Assembly: GCF_036785885.1 (NCBI RefSeq)
Contig: NC_092322.1
Location: 11,678,466 to 11,742,465 of the forward strand
Origin: Coffea arabica
Taxonomy: Eukaryota; Streptophyta; Magnoliopsida; Gentianales; Rubiaceae
Direction of reading: 5' to 3'
Length of the DNA stretch: 64,000 bases
Positions 23,001-37,189 of the stretch are shown piece after piece. Position numbers and translations under genes: made by a program. The notes beneath the pieces are model-generated. The model was not told where the DNA came from. It saw nothing but the letters and a program-made list of their open reading frames with translations, and searched no databases. Numbering within the stretch: position 1 is the first letter of the stretch; each line of letters begins with the position of its first letter.

Positions 23001-26000
23001 TCTATAACATAGAAAGTGGCTACCAAAGAGATTATCATCAACTCAAATATCCACCTATTAACTGATTCGGAAAGTATAGAAGTACAAAGTATAGAAAAGA
23101 TATAATTAAAGAGGTCATTCATGTAGAATAACAGTGTGTAAAAGTCAAAATATAAGCAGACTCTAAAGGGTAACATTCAGAAGTCAGAAATGCAACTTCT
23201 CAGAAGATGCATGAAATGACGACCAAGTAGCAGAGCAAGAAGGGATCCACATAAGTTAGTAACTCACCAACATATAGAAAACCATTAGCCCAAAATTCCA
23301 AATGCTGAACTGATTTCGAGTATATGAATGTACAAATTATATAAAAGCTATCGTTTGAGTGATACAAATAAAGAAAATCCACTATCAAGCGAGCTCTAAA
23401 AGACCAATTCATTGGCAGAAAATTCCAGGACTATTCAAGCATTCTGACTGGGAGACTGAGATACCTAACCTTGCTTTTAATTATACTTGTTACAGAAAGA
23501 ATAGATTTTGAGCCAGCAGTTTTTCAATGTTCATGGAGAGTGATTGAGACTACAATGGATAGGCGACATACTGGGTAATCAAGCAGCCAACAACCTTTCA
23601 CTAGAAATTAAAAGAACAATCAAGAATGCAGTCTTTGCTGGCCTTCAGCAACGCTCTCTAGGACCCCAGCAGGAAGGCACATTTTAAGGGCCCTAAACCA
23701 AGCTTTCTGATACCAAGTGTAAGGAGGACCTCAGTATAAATTCATATGAAACAAAAGGATGTATCAGCATGCATTGACTAGATTTTAACTTGAATCAGAC
23801 TGAAATATAGATAATTATATATGCATTCAAATGCAGACATCACATATCAAGTTTAAAACATTAAATTACTCCTAAAAATAAATTGAACTACAACGATCAA
23901 AGAAGACATAAAGCCTGATTAACATCTAGTAAAATAAGTGAAGCGAAAAGCAACAGTGATGCCTAAACAAAACTCTACAGAACAAATGCATGTTGCCTCT
24001 ACCATCTAGAAGTGGGACAACAAAAAGGTAAAACATTTAAAGCCAAGGAGTCCTATTCTTTGTACCATTTGAAACATTAGCCAACTACACTATGCTTAAA
24101 GAACACAATAAGAGGAAATGCAACAGGCACTTGAAACAAAATAAAACAGTTTCATCACAAGTACCTGTTATCAAAAGATTAGATCCTGTTTCAACCTTTA
24201 GAGACAAGTCCTCCACCAACACATTACCCGTTGGAGTAACCACCTGTAAGTTTTTACGATGCTTGAGGACATAGAAAATATGATTCCGAAGCACCCAAAA
24301 AAAAGTATGTATGTACCAAAATTACCTTGACATTGTCAAACTCAATATAATTTGCTTCACTAACATAATTCTTGGTCCCATTTGTTTGCGGAGAAGATAC
24401 ATCACGTGGACCAAGTTCTCTAGATATAGCCATCAGTTCATAAATGCGATCTGCATACCCACTGCAAAAATTAGAGGAGCTACTCAGTACATGATTTCTT
24501 TTTCCATGATTTCCAAACACCAAAAGCACAAGCTACAACCACACCAAGTAAATAATGCAAAAGTTTCATGTCCATGACAACACTACCACATTCAGTTCCT
24601 CCCAGTTTCCCCTTCTAGACTAAAATGCAGAATATTGTACTATTACAACTAGCTTATTGTGCTCTTCAACATAACTACGACACCGTCATCAAATTCCAAT
24701 TACAAATGTTGCTGGTGCATGGCAACCAATGCAGCATCATTTTGTCCCCCTTTCCCCCTTGTTTCTTTTTTTGCTTTTATTGCAACTAATGTAGTGATTG
24801 TTCTTCTATTACTATGAGTCTACCATAGGTCAACAAATGGCACTGTCAATGATAGAAGGGCTATGAGCTCATCTTGAATTTATTATGTAAGAACTTTCAT
24901 ACAAAAAGCAAATTTGAGAGCTGTTTTAGTTATAAAGATTCCCAACTGAGCATAGCAAAAATGCAAAAAACTTAGGCCCCATGCAATCTACAGTCCTGTG
25001 CACCCAAACGTAGCAGTAGGCCTATAAAACATGGCTCTTTTTTGAATTTTGTGAAAATGACGCCTACCTTACAAAATTTCAACAAAACATCAAAAACAAT
25101 TCATTTTATACCTTAAACGGTTCAACCTTCTTGAACTTATGGAAAGAGTGCCAAGGGACTGGAACAGTGATATTATGACACTTGTATGATATCTTAGATT
25201 ACTTAACATCTCTGCACGACCTAAAGTTGAAGAGTCAGGTCTTAGTTTTCCCGAAAAGAAGGGCTCAATAATCAGGATAACAGCAACAGTAGCACCAAGA
25301 TACTTCAATAAGAAGTCCTGAATCATGCCAAACCACCAATGATCATGAAGGACAACACTCATATGGCGAACCAGATTCTTAAACTTCTGTTGAATATGAG
25401 AATCTTCTCTATTTTCACCACCATAAAATGCAATGCTTTCGGCATGTGTCCTCAATCGTGAATGCAGCTGCCTATACTCCCCTTCCAATTGTTGTTCTTT
25501 GGACATTAGTTTCCCAAATGCAGGTGAAAAGTTTCGTATCATCGCTCCTGCACCCAAGACATAAGCCTGGAAAGTAGCACAGAAACAGTAAACTTCTCCA
25601 CTTTGGTGATAACTACAAGACTGATGTGAAAGAACACAAGCAGATGAGCTACGAAATGGCTTTAGCAGCAAAGGCATGATCAAATTATACAAGCAAAAAG
25701 AGTCTAAACATGATAATTACCAGTATCCAGAAGATGTATTTTGGGCTAGCATATGAGCACAATCGCCAAGCATAAAGTAGACCATCAGTAACAGCAATGA
25801 GATCCTCCTGTACAAGGTCACTCAACTCTGAGCAGAACCTTGGAACATCACTAGCAATTCTTTGTTCAGGGTTACTTATCCGACCATCAACATGGGATAT
25901 CTTGTAGTATACCATATCCTGAAACCCACCAACAATCACAGTAAGCAGCAAAGAAATCAACCTAAGAAACTTATAAACAGGAATGTAGAGATTAAGAAAT

Positions 26001-29000
26001 TAACAGTGAAGAACTGCTCCATTGCAGTCTTCTTGATTCAGTAAAAGATATAACTCCATCTCCTTTAGCTGGTTTGAAGGTTTCAGATAGAACCTTATGG
26101 GATTGCAAGCAAATAAAAAGAGAAAGATAAAGCAGAAGCAAAATGTAGATTCCCTGATTCTTTAATATATGCAAATACTCCTACCATCCTACATATGGCT
26201 GCATCAACAACTTTTTCCAACAAGACACTCAAGTATCTAAACAGACCATGTAAGAAAGACAAAAGTGCACACTTTTTTTTTTTTTGTGGTGAGAAGTAAA
26301 CAAAACATCAGATGACAGATAGTTTATGGAGGGTGGTTACTTTAGAATGATCTGTCAACAGAACTAAGCCCACCTGAAAATATTGATCATGGATGAGCTT
26401 TGTCAGTATCTTTCTGAACCGCAAACTTAAGGTCCCTGTTATGTACTTTGAGGTAGAATGCAAAGTTGACTGAAGGAAACATAGCAAGACATTTTCAAAA
26501 ATAAGACGGAAAAATGTTGGTACACGTCGAAGAAAAGCAGCACGAAATAGGAATCCTTGCACTCTCGCCAATCTGTTGCTTGCAGCAGTTCGTAAGACCT
26601 GAAATAAATTGAAGCATAACTGATGTTAAAACGCATGCACCTTTATCTCTGCTTCTAGAAGCCCAAGCTTAAAAGAGCCAACAGCAAAAATTGGAAATAT
26701 TCACTTGGGTAAAAAGTTACACGTTCTTAAAGATCCAATTAAAAGTTCATAGAAGTTCCAATATACAGTTTTTCTATCAGAGAGGGAACAGATGTTGATA
26801 ATGTAAATAAATGCAACCTAATTACAACACAGCCCCACAAATACATAGATGCGAGTGTATTTGCTGGAACAGGATGTTGCTAATACATATACAGGCAACT
26901 CAATTACACCAAAGACAGACAAACACATAGATGTGTCTGTATGCCTATACAAACACACATATTATGTTTTGTATTTGGAAAACATATTACTATACATAGT
27001 TATATACTGTCCCTCAGTAGAAGAACAACTCCCAGAAATGCCAACAGTGATCCACCCAGAAACAATAACAATAGCATGTTCAAAAGTAGGAAGAAAATAA
27101 TTTATTGCTGGGAAGAAAAAATATATTCAAAATGCCCAGTGGTGAAATAATGATATACTGATATAGTCAAAATGAAAAGCTCACCACTGTGGTCACCAGT
27201 GCAAAAAGATCCCTTGCACCCGCTTGTCCCATGCTGGATAAAAGGATTCTAGCTAGCACATGGAGTGACCTCAATCCTCCTTTCTTTTGCCTACTCTTTT
27301 TCACAACACTAGATTTCCCATCCTTTTTCTCTGATTGAACTTCACTGTTAGTCAGTACATCATAATGACCCAAAGAACTATGCTGTTTAGTAGTTCTTCG
27401 CAAGTGCATGTATGCGGCAGCAGTCCCACCAGCGGCAACAATACCAGCTGCAACCAGTAGAGATTTCCTGTAAGAAGATGCCAAAAATGTTAAAGTTATG
27501 AAGAGCCAAAAAGGTTAAATCTGCAAAATGAATGAGCAAACCAGTAAAGCGAAGACTGCATCAACAGAGGTATTGCTTAGGAGTTACAAAGTCTGTAGTA
27601 GGTTAACTCCAGGAAACATCTCAGTGCACAGCGTAAGTTAATAACCACACTAACCATTTGCCATGTTCCTAAAATCTAAGAAGTTTTACCAATATGTCAT
27701 AATTCTGATCCCATTTCCAATTCTCACAAACTAATAAATAATATTAAGAAAAATTAGTTCATCAGAAACAACAGCCAGAATCGACATTGGATTCTCACTG
27801 AACCCAACACACCACTGCTTAAGAAAATAACCATGAAGCATGCAACCAACAAAAGTACAGAAGAAATGGTGCAGTTTGGCTCACATGGAAAGAATCAGAA
27901 ACAACAGACTGGTGTAGAAACCTCAAAACAACAGAAGAATCTGATTATAACAAAGAATTGCTAGAAACTGGTCAAAAAAGTATGTGACCACCAGTTATAA
28001 TCTGAAAAGTTAAACTAGGAATTGCTTATTATTTTTATAAAGAGCTTCAATCCAGATGTGGCCATCATCTTTATGAGACATTGCACAACACTCAGAGATT
28101 ATACAAGTTAAATATGTAAAAATCATCTCTGAAGGTAGTCAATGGTACAATAAAGACTTCCCTTTCGGACCTTTAAATACTTAATTTGACATTGCATCTG
28201 ATATATGCACTAGCAGCATTTGAGAGCAAAATTACTCATGGAAGCATCTTCAAACTGTTGTGTCTATCAAGTTGCTTTTGCCCTTTCAAGCACTAAATTT
28301 TGTTTTTATATAGGGTTGCTCGAGTGCCAAGACATTCTTCCTTTACAGTAAGATGGGAGAGGGAGGATAACGTATTCACAATTGACAGAAAGAGAGTTAT
28401 CTTCCAATTTCTTGTGTACCGGAAGACCCATTTTAATTCTTTAACCCTCTTCGGTAGGTATATACTTTCAAACATTTCACCTTAAACAAAGGTGCAGCAA
28501 GGAATGGTTCTACTAGACAATCCTTAAGACGCACCGTTCAAGTTTTCTTTAAAAGAAAGCTACTCAAAGAAGACCCACTAAAAATTGCGCTACCAGTGGC
28601 GAGTATAAAGGTCAAAACCTTGGGAAAAAGTTTCAATTGCCAATACAGAGCCAGTCTTTTAACTGTGAATATACCCAAGTTCAACTTTAACAGACCAATA
28701 TCTGAATATACAGCTTATAAATCATTAATCCAGGGGAAAGAAATGTGGGCTGCAGTTTAAAACTTATACATCCACAAGCTTTTTATATTTTTAAAAATAA
28801 TCAGGAGGCACTTAGTGTATACTCGTAAAATTATCCAGGATTTAAATGACATATTCATTTCAAAACTATAGCACCTTATACATGAGCAAACTCCTCCATC
28901 ACTGCAAAGGACCATTCCAATCTGCTCGTTTGATTGTCAACAAGAAGCGTTAGCACCCTCATTCCACTACTCCTCTCACTTCTCAATTTCTTGTACCTCT

Positions 29001-29774
29001 TGAAGAGGTCTCTGACATTCTCAAGCTACAATCAACCTTATCTACAACATGCATAACCTAATGCATCTTTGCTCATTATGCATGTAGCCAGATTCTAGAA
29101 TAACCAATTCCTGGATGCAAATTTACATCTGGCAAACCGTAATCCTCTCCCATCATGCCAAGTTTCAAGACAACCATGTATAAGGATTTAAATGGAAATT
29201 GAAACTCAAGGTCTGTGCTTTTTACTAAATGATTTTTTTGGGTAGCTATTTTACAATCAAAGCACAGAAGATGACATGAACTATTAACAGAATACGCAAG
29301 TAATTAACTTCAGATTGTTCACTAAATTGATGACGCAGTTATGGAGCAAAGCTAACCAGCGGCAGATTGAATCTGCAGAAACACAAATTATGCGCAGATC
29401 TTCATGTCTCACAACCAAACAAACACATAAAATTCTTATATTTTGGGCCTCAAGAGTAAAGTTGTAAATAAACATGTAACATTACCAAGTGGTATGCCAA
29501 TCAGCACCAGGCTTACACCTCTATCAGTCAAAGTCTACTAAAAGATGTACTAATCAGGAAATTAAAGGAACAATGATGAATATAGAACCAACTTTTGAAG
29601 ACTTAGAACAAAGCAAAGCTCTTCATTCACACATTCACTACCAGGATCACAAACAGTCAACATTGAATAAGAGTTCTGTGCACTAAAAATGGAATAGCAC
29701 CATATTCCATACCTTCTTGAGGCCAATAGGCCTCTGCCATGCTCAGTTAACTGTAAAAGCTGAAGAGACGGCAT
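14055..29774 (-). CDS. ABCD1: ABCD1 peroxisomal ABC transporter (PXA1/COMATOSE type), 25 coding exons, 1336 aa
   Basis: Full-length transporter importing fatty acyl-CoAs and precursors (including those of jasmonate) into peroxisomes for beta-oxidation. Exons: 29774-29713, 27467-27185, 26598-26374, 25918-25721, 25566-25112, 24461-24326, 24243-24165, 22866-22628, 22503-22199, 22114-22003, 21915-21760, 20707-20608, 20452-20344, 19512-19422, 18626-18502, 18424-18275, 18179-18107, 17270-17090, 17004-16846, 16288-16127, 16040-15810, 14953-14793, 14669-14617, 14531-14453, 14141-14055. They sum to 4011 nt with all phases consistent; the Arabidopsis protein is about the same size. Two fused TMD-NBD halves are visible. 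NBD1: Walker [10 protein letters not shown] (about 480-488), signature LSLGEQQ (581-587), Walker B ILDE (603-606). NBD2: the same motifs at 1134-1142, 1254-1260 and 1276-1279. EAA-like loops are [10 protein letters not shown] and [11 protein letters not shown]. The exon 20 acceptor is the least certain: 16327 also keeps frame and adds 13 residues. All else looks intact. Confidence 0.96.
22906..23400. repeat. intronic tandem duplication, about 246-bp period
   Basis: Within the intron between exons 7 and 8 of ABCD1, a unit starting 'taagcagctccaaatggta' is followed by a diverged second copy starting 'taagcagactctaaagggta'. Both contain 'aagaagggatcca' and 'aactgattcgg/aactgatttcga'. The unit has no splice or coding role that I can see. 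Confidence 0.7.
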
Positions 29775-32700
29775 GATTTAGAAATAGACGTTCCTCAACT
29801 ACAAATTTCAGCAGCAGGGAATAGCAATATGTTGATGCCTTGGGGAATTAAAGCAAACAAAATTGATCAAAATCTGCACAATACGAACTCATGTGAGTAG
29901 TCTGGACCTGCAAAAAGAGCAATAAAAATATGTCAAAAGTTGAAGTCAGTAATTCAAGGGAACAAACATACTGGCCAAAAGAATCGATACTGACAGCAAA
30001 GAAATACATCAGCTGATACTCTAATAACAGGACTCCCAGATGACGGGTTCTGCAAGTAAATGGTGCGTGCATAATAGTGCTAATACCTACCTTTCAGAGG
30101 CCAATGATGCAAGCTGTGCTCCATCAGCTTTAGAGATTAAAGTGTATTCTTCTTAATTTCGAGCATTAAACTGGCTACCCTCTATCATAAATGTCTAAAA
30201 GCTGTCCTCAATATAAACTCTGCAAAAGCAATACAGCATTAGAACTCTCTAATTATCATTTTGAAATATTTTGATAGCTGGCATAAATCAAAAGAGAAAC
30301 TGAGAACTGACAGCAATGCCGACGTACACTTCAAGGGAACAGAATATAGATGGTACACCAAGTTTATCTGATTAATTTGCTCTCAGAAAATCCAAAGTGG
30401 CGCTAATTTGTGAAAACAAGTTCAACAAAGACCTCACCCAACCAATTCAGTTAATTGGAATTCAAAATCTGAAAAAATGAGCCAGGCGAACTAAGCAGCA
30501 AAACTAAATTCAACATCTGGTTTCTTCTTCACCCAATACACGACCGTTTAGAAGAAAGAAGGAATATCTTGCAAGAAAAGTTTAATCGGCAATGCAATGT
30601 TCTACAATAATCTTACATGTTTCACGAGACAATATTTGTAGATTTAGGCACCATCTGTTTTGAAAGAATAGGAGGAAAGGAATGGAAAGGAAAAAGAGGG
30701 ATAAACTTTTTGTGCTTGGAATGATTTTTGAGGAGTGAAAGCAAGGGATAAGATTACACCATTACTCAAGTTTCATTCCTGTTCAAGACTGGACAGAAAT
30801 GAACGTATGTGTAACCATTTTGTTGATTAGCCTATAGTATTAATTCCTTTCCTTTCCTATCTGTCCTTTTTCCAAACAACATAGTTAGGTTTCCTTTCTT
30901 TTCCTTCCATATCCAATCCAAACAGATATACAGACACTACTTTTTTCACTTCTCTTTCCTTTTTGTTTTTGTGCTAGTATCTTTTTCTTTCCTTTCCTGG
31001 TGCCTTGACAAATTAGGGTCAATAGAGATGAAGCAGGCTCCAGACATACAATATTGGAATCCCAAAGATGCCTAGGTTTCATATCGAAACCTGAAATATG
31101 CCCTAGCTAGTTAGTGCTACCAAATTCTGAAAAATAGAGTTTATGACACAAGAACTGCTCAGCTTTCTCATGAGAGACAAGAATAGAACAGAATTCCTTA
31201 ATCACAATTTGAGAGAGTCAGCAGGCAAGATTAAGCCGATTCTCTTATTAAAGTGGTAACGGGAAACGGACAAAAAATGAGGCAGGATATTTACATATCC
31301 CAGCTGATTAATTTACCCTAGAACACAAGTTGCAGGCTAAACTCATATTTCCCGAAATTTGACTTTTATTCTGAAATCTACAAGAACCCCTGTATTTGGT
31401 AGAGGCTGAAAAGCATAGAACAGTGAACCTCAACATACAGGGGTGAACACAGCATGATTAGCAGGTACATATCTCCAAAAAAATTAGACGCGTCATGTCA
31501 ATACTTCATAACCAGGTAAGCTAGGTGGACGCTATACTGCTAATCGACATGATCTGACAACAACTACCACCTATTCAGTTCCAGGAGCAACTAACGGATG
31601 AAAAGGACGAAACCCACTGAATCATACACTCTTCTGTTGGAGAAGAAAACAACAGAAAGGACAGGAATACCTGAAAATTCATAGACAAGACAAACTCTAT
31701 TGGGATTTTTTAGGAGATATAACCATTTTTATTGGCACTACAACAAGAACTTTGAGTAATCTCACCCAGAAGAAAATATCAAGGAAAAAGAAGACCTAAA
31801 AAGATGCATGATAAGGCGCTGGCAATTGAAAGCCTCAGAAAGTGAACCTACGTGTAACCTTCTTCACACGTTAACACATCTTGCTTGGACCTAAAAATTT
31901 CCATGGAGACAATTTATGTTTGCCAAGTTAATATTCCTATTTTACACTTGCTAAATAATTCCATACATCTGTGAAAAGTACTCCTATTTTAGCATCACAA
32001 AGGGCAGAAAAGTACCACTATGCTTGACTAGGAAAAGGGAAGAACAACTGTAGAAGTATTAGAATCTTGAACATACACGTCAGTCGATAAGATGACTAAT
32101 CAAAAACCCAAAAGGCAAAAACAAAAACGGAATCAAAGATACACTGCCTGCAATTCCCACGAGCTTCTAACGTATTAAAATTCTTGAAAGCACAAAACAT
32201 TTGGCATAACTGTCGGAAAACATAACAAGAAAGTCCACGAGGCGCAATAAATATGCATCCCCTCAATAAAATGAAACTTAGTCATAAATAATTCCTCCAT
32301 TCTCAGAAGGCCGCTGGACGCCACGACAAAAGGGAACTTTACTACAAAATTCGTGACATAAAGTACCTATTCGCCAAGTTCTATCTGAATTTTGAGTGGT
32401 GATCATAATTTATGCTGGGCCCATATTTTTCCTTAAACCTCCAATTCCATGTGGCCAATAGTAATGAAAGTAAACAAAAATAATACTAATGAATTAGCCA
32501 GTAAGCTTCTCAAACCACTTCCCTGCCTTGCTACAAACAATTAAAACAAATTAATCAAATTCACAAAAAAAAAAGCATAAATTATTCATAAATGACAAAA
32601 TTAATCAAATTCACGGATCCAAAAAATGCATCATGTAATCCTATAACGATCCTGTCCTCATATTATCTACCTTAAAAGAGCTCGTTTCAAAACTAAAAAC

Positions 32701-33135
32701 CTGAAATTTCAATCGCCTAATCCAAAATTTAACTAAACTCCAACCCAGATTTCTCTTCAATTATTCCCGTAAATCAGTATATAAATGTCTTTCACCAAGA
32801 AAAAAAAAAAAAAACACAAATCACCCACAAAAAAATCCACAACCAAGGAAAAGGGGAAAAAAACTCACTTTTCTTAAATTTCTTGAGTTTTCTAAGCAGC
32901 AATTATTACTGTATTTAACTAGAGGCATTAATAAACACATACAAACAGATGAAGGAGCAAGAAATTCAGCTAACCTGGTGATCAATGAAGAAGCTTGGAA
33001 ACGACTGCGTTTCAGCTGAGGAAGAGTAATCAATAATCATATAAGCTGCCAGGAAAACTTCCAATCAGGCAAGCAAGTGAATTGAAGATCTGCTAAGAGT
33101 TAAAATTAGAGTCCAAGGAGGAACAGTTGAGCCCT
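29775..33135 (-). other. ABCD1 5' leader with a large first intron (inferred)
   Basis: Just upstream of the start codon the minus strand shows a good acceptor (tttgtag, ending at 29799), leaving a 24-nt leader piece before the ATG. A matching donor, caccag/gttagc, lies at 32975/32974, after a C/T-rich sequence at about 33135-32975 that would be the first, non-coding exon. This gives a 5'UTR intron of about 3.2 kb. Inside it I see no gene. 30650-31000 has C/T-rich stretches only. Confidence 0.5.
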
Positions 33136-33139
33136 AGAA

Positions 33140-35700
33140 TCTCATATTCCGGTTTTCATAATCTTCATACTATAGTTAATTCTAAGTAATAATGATAATA
33201 ATATAATTGACTCTGCAAGAATATTTTATTTTAGTTTGTTTATTAAAATCATGAATCAAAATCGTGTGATTTGAACCGGCAGCAGGAGAAAAGGAGGAAA
33301 GAAAGAGTACCGGAATAAAATATAAACAAACTTCCCAAGAAAAATGTGGGGCAAGTCGAGAATGAAGCCAGCTAGGCTACTCGTCAAGACGGTGCAGATA
33401 TTTGATGAGAAGACGGAAATGACGAATTGGGTAAAGATTTAATTAATTTTGGGGGGAGAGATTAGACAATATACTAGCAGCACGTGTCATTTTCGTTCAT
33501 CTTATGTTTGACTTTTCTAAAAGTTCAACTTTGAAAAGTAAACATTTAGCATTTTCCTCGTCATTTCAATTTAATCAGCAAGTTTTTTTTTCTTTTTTTT
33601 TTTACCTTTAAACCTTTCCATTCCTACTCGAAACTCGGCGAGCAATCGGATAAAAGATTTGAATCCCGGATTTGATAGTGGAGAAGACTCTGAAAATATG
33701 ATAAAATACTAATGCTGAGTAATAATAAAGATTTAACCACGCTAATGCTGAGTAATTTTTTTTTTTGCGTTGAATATTTAGTACACTTATTCTAACTGAT
33801 AATGGTAAAATAGGATTTATTCTGAATGTTTTGGATTTGTTCTAAATGTTTAATTATTATAACCTGTTAAGATTGATTAGGCCAAATATTTGAAGGGTAT
33901 ATTTGCATAATGGAATGAGGGAGAAATTTAACACTTATGAGATGTGCAGATTTTAAGCCATCTCTCTTTTCTAGTATAAGGTTTATTTGTGATGAATGCT
34001 AGTTTTTTCACTACCAAAATAAAAGTTTCGTGTTACTATTTGATGATATTGATAAATTTTTGTAAATGTAGATGCCAAATTGAAAAGTGGTGCAAAGGCA
34101 GGACCGTCATTTTAATTTTGCTACTTCAAGGTACTTCTTTAATTTTGACATATATCTGTCCTTTTTGTGAATGATAATTGGAAAAACACTTGTTTGCCAA
34201 AATTTAACTAAGTAGTTGATTTTTCAACCCCTTTTGTTAATATTTTCAACAACTCCAAATTACGGTGTAAATATCATGATAGTTGACAAGTTATGTGGTG
34301 AATTTGGATTAATTATTTTTGACAAATTATAGGCGATTCACATCAAAGACCTCCATGATTAGGCTTCCCCTCACACTCAAAAACAATGGTTATAATAAGT
34401 ACCTTGATTGCTTATTCCACAAAGGGTAATAACAAAACATTTCTTAAATTATGTCATTATCATATCAAATTCATATATTTTACCCAAAAATATCAAGTTA
34501 ACTTTGTGTTAAGTTTCATAATGTAACATCTAATACCTCACCTAATGTCACTAACAATGAATGCTTTATAAAGTTTCATGCATACACTTCTATGGATAGG
34601 GATTACCATACGAAAGAAATTCTATTTATAGTAAAACTTGAAAGATGTAATAGATTACTTACTCCACGTATCTTACAATGCACATAAATCTTGTAAAATA
34701 TAGTTTTGCTTTGAAATTACTTGTCAAGAGATAATTGAATTATATATTTTTTTGTTGAATAAATACAATATCATTTTATTGTTATGCATGCTAACAAAAT
34801 TGCTTTAAAAGCAACAATTATATCAAGAGTAATTTGATTCTTCTGAGGGCAAAGAGGCGTACATCCTACATGTTCGGCTTGGTCGTCATTTTTTTCAAAA
34901 AACTATTCTTTTGCGTTACGAATACTTTTATTTAGTTTGTTTTATCTGCCCGATCCATATTTCTTACGCATGTCATATTACAAAAATACTATAGTAATTA
35001 TTCCAAAATTTTCAAATAATCTTCTATTCAAACACGCATAAATTAAATTCTCATGATTTGTTATGAAAGAATTATGTGCCATTAGCCTGGACTTAATTGT
35101 GGAACAAAACATTTGTTTAGTAAAATGAAAAACCACCAATTGGAGCAAATAAGAATTAAGAACAGTCGGTTCTGCCGTTTTCGTTTGGTTTTGACCGTTT
35201 TTGGCATTACGGATATTCTACAGTGTTCGTCCACCTATAGAAACAAAACGAGTATCCGAGTCACCAATTTACACGTGGACAGCTTGACTCGTTTAGCGTG
35301 ACGATTCGATAAAGTCAGTGACGTCGGATGCTTATGATTGGGTGAAACGGCAAAAAAGGTCTGAACGGTCCGTTAGTTACCACATCTCTGAATAACAAAA
35401 GATGTACGCAATGGGTGGTGGAATGGCGGGTGGCCCCTTTAATGCTGTCTTTTGATTACTGAAGATGATAAGAAAGAAGCTTGATTATATTAGGCAGATA
35501 GCACTAATGGCAGCTTAATATTCAACTAATTATAGAAAGTGTTTATTGTAGCTATTGATCCACCATTAATCAATACTATATCTGGACAATTAACTTTTGC
35601 CCTTCCATTCTAACAAAAAATAAAGGAACTCTTTCCCCGACAAAATTGCAAAAAATATATCTAGAAATGCTATGACATTTCCTAGTATAGTAGTTGGTAT
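33140..35700. other. A/T-rich intergenic stretch, includes the ABCD1 promoter side
   Basis: No gene is recognised. The first few hundred bases would hold the ABCD1 promoter. I could not place a clear TATA box. Poly-T runs occur at about 33586-33602 and 33760. Confidence 0.4.
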
Positions 35701-35704
35701 GAGT

Positions 35705-36222
35705 GTGTTTGGTGCCAAACCAATTTTTTGCCTAATTTTCCTCCTACAAGATTTTTAATAACTTTAACTACAATAATATTAAAAAAAAATTAAAACATAC
35801 GCTTCAAAATATCAAAAAACACAAAAAAAAAATTTCCCTTTTTTCCCTTCTTCTTCTTTCTCTTCCACCTCAACTCACTATCACCTCCGCTGCCGCCCAT
35901 CTCTTTTTTTTTTTCCCTTTCTTTTCTCCCTCTCTGTCCCCCTCTCCTCCTTCCTTCTCCCTCCCTCTCCTCCTCCCCTCCCCTTACGTGATATTTAGTC
36001 ACGCGACCAGATCGTGTATGCAAGGAGAGAGGAGGAGAGCGGAGAGAGGGGAAAAAAAATTAAGCTGCTGCCATTGCCCTTGGCCAGCATGTGGTGAGAT
36101 GAGAGAGAAGAGGAGGAGAGAAAAGAAAAAAGTTTTACATCTTAAAAAGTTTTTCTACAAATTCTACAATAAGTTACAATAAAATTTTAGACAAACACCA
36201 AAAAAACTCATTTGCCAAACGG
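35705..36222. mobile_element. candidate MITE with a polypyrimidine/polypurine foldback
   Basis: A left part that is almost all C/T on the plus strand (about 35830-35985) is followed by a right part that is almost all A/G (about 36022-36132), so the two can pair imperfectly. The outer ends are weakly inverted copies: 'gtttggtgccaaaccaatttttt' on the left (only the first bases match well) and, read on the minus strand from 36222, 'gtttggcaaatgagtttttt'. The ends are only approximate, and no target duplication was confirmed. Confidence 0.45.
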
Positions 36223-36458
36223 GACCATTAATATTATTTTCAAATATAATTTTACTTAATCAAAATTATAATTATTAATTAATTTTGTATTTTTTTCATC
36301 AATATTTTTATCTTACATATATCACATCATAAAAAGTGCTAATATAATTATTTTGATTAATCTCCTTTCCAAATATTTTTTGGTCGACATGGTTTTATTG
36401 ATCATTAATTTGATTCACAACTTTGAAGTATTGACGAGTTTGCACAACTGGTCACAAA

Positions 36459-36786
36459 ACTTGTTGAAATTGTGAATTTTTGAATAGATGAAAGGTAAAA
36501 ATCCAAATTGGCCAGGAGCAATGCATTTCCAATACATAAAACCTGATACACGCACACACACACGTGTGTGATTAAGGAGACTTAAAGGTTAAGTTTGTGC
36601 CTTTGGTTGTTGGACGGAGTCGTAAAACTCGTTGAAATGGTGAATTTTTTAATAGAAGAATGGTAAAAGTCCAAATTGGCCAAGAGCAATGCGTTTCCAG
36701 TACATAAAATCTGATATACATGTCTCGCCAAGGAGACTTTAAAAGTTTTTGCCTTTTTGGTAGTTAGTTGGATGGAGTCGTGAAGC
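36459..36786. repeat. tandem duplication, 168-bp period, two copies
   Basis: 36459-36626 and 36627-36786 share 'gttgaaat', 'tccaaattggcca', 'gagcaatgc', 'tttcca.tacataaaa' and 'aaggagact'. Divergence is moderate. The first copy also holds a short CA/GT palindrome at about 36551-36570. Confidence 0.85.
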
Positions 36787-37189
36787 CAAAGGCTCGAGAA
36801 GATATTCCCAAAGCTTTGGTCCTCATACCTTCTAGTTAGCAACTTTTTTGTAGGGTATATGGCTATGAACATTTTGCAAACTTTCGGTCATATAATCTTT
36901 AACATATTATTTTCCAGCAAAAAAAGAATTGTTGAGATGTCTTTAGGTTCTTGCAGCCTTCAAGTGCAAGTAAGTAATCTGCTGATAAAGATTGAAATGT
37001 AAGTAACTAATATGCTGATAAAGATTCCTGTCGCAATTGACCTATTAAGTGATCAGACATCTGCCAAGTAATAGTAGCGTCGTGAGGAAAATTGAAAGAT
37101 ACTGTAGTACAACTTAGTAGAAATTATAAATGTTTTTGTATAGCATGAAAGTAACTAATATATAATTACTACTTAATTAATGAAGAGGT

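Noticed and set aside
14414..28485. Many plus-strand frames opposite ABCD1
   Set aside because: They are shadows of the exons and introns on the minus strand, with no independent evidence.
35790..36182. Open frames in the pyrimidine/purine tracts as proteins
   Set aside because: The translations are low-complexity Arg/Glu/Lys strings caused by base bias, with no recognisable domain.
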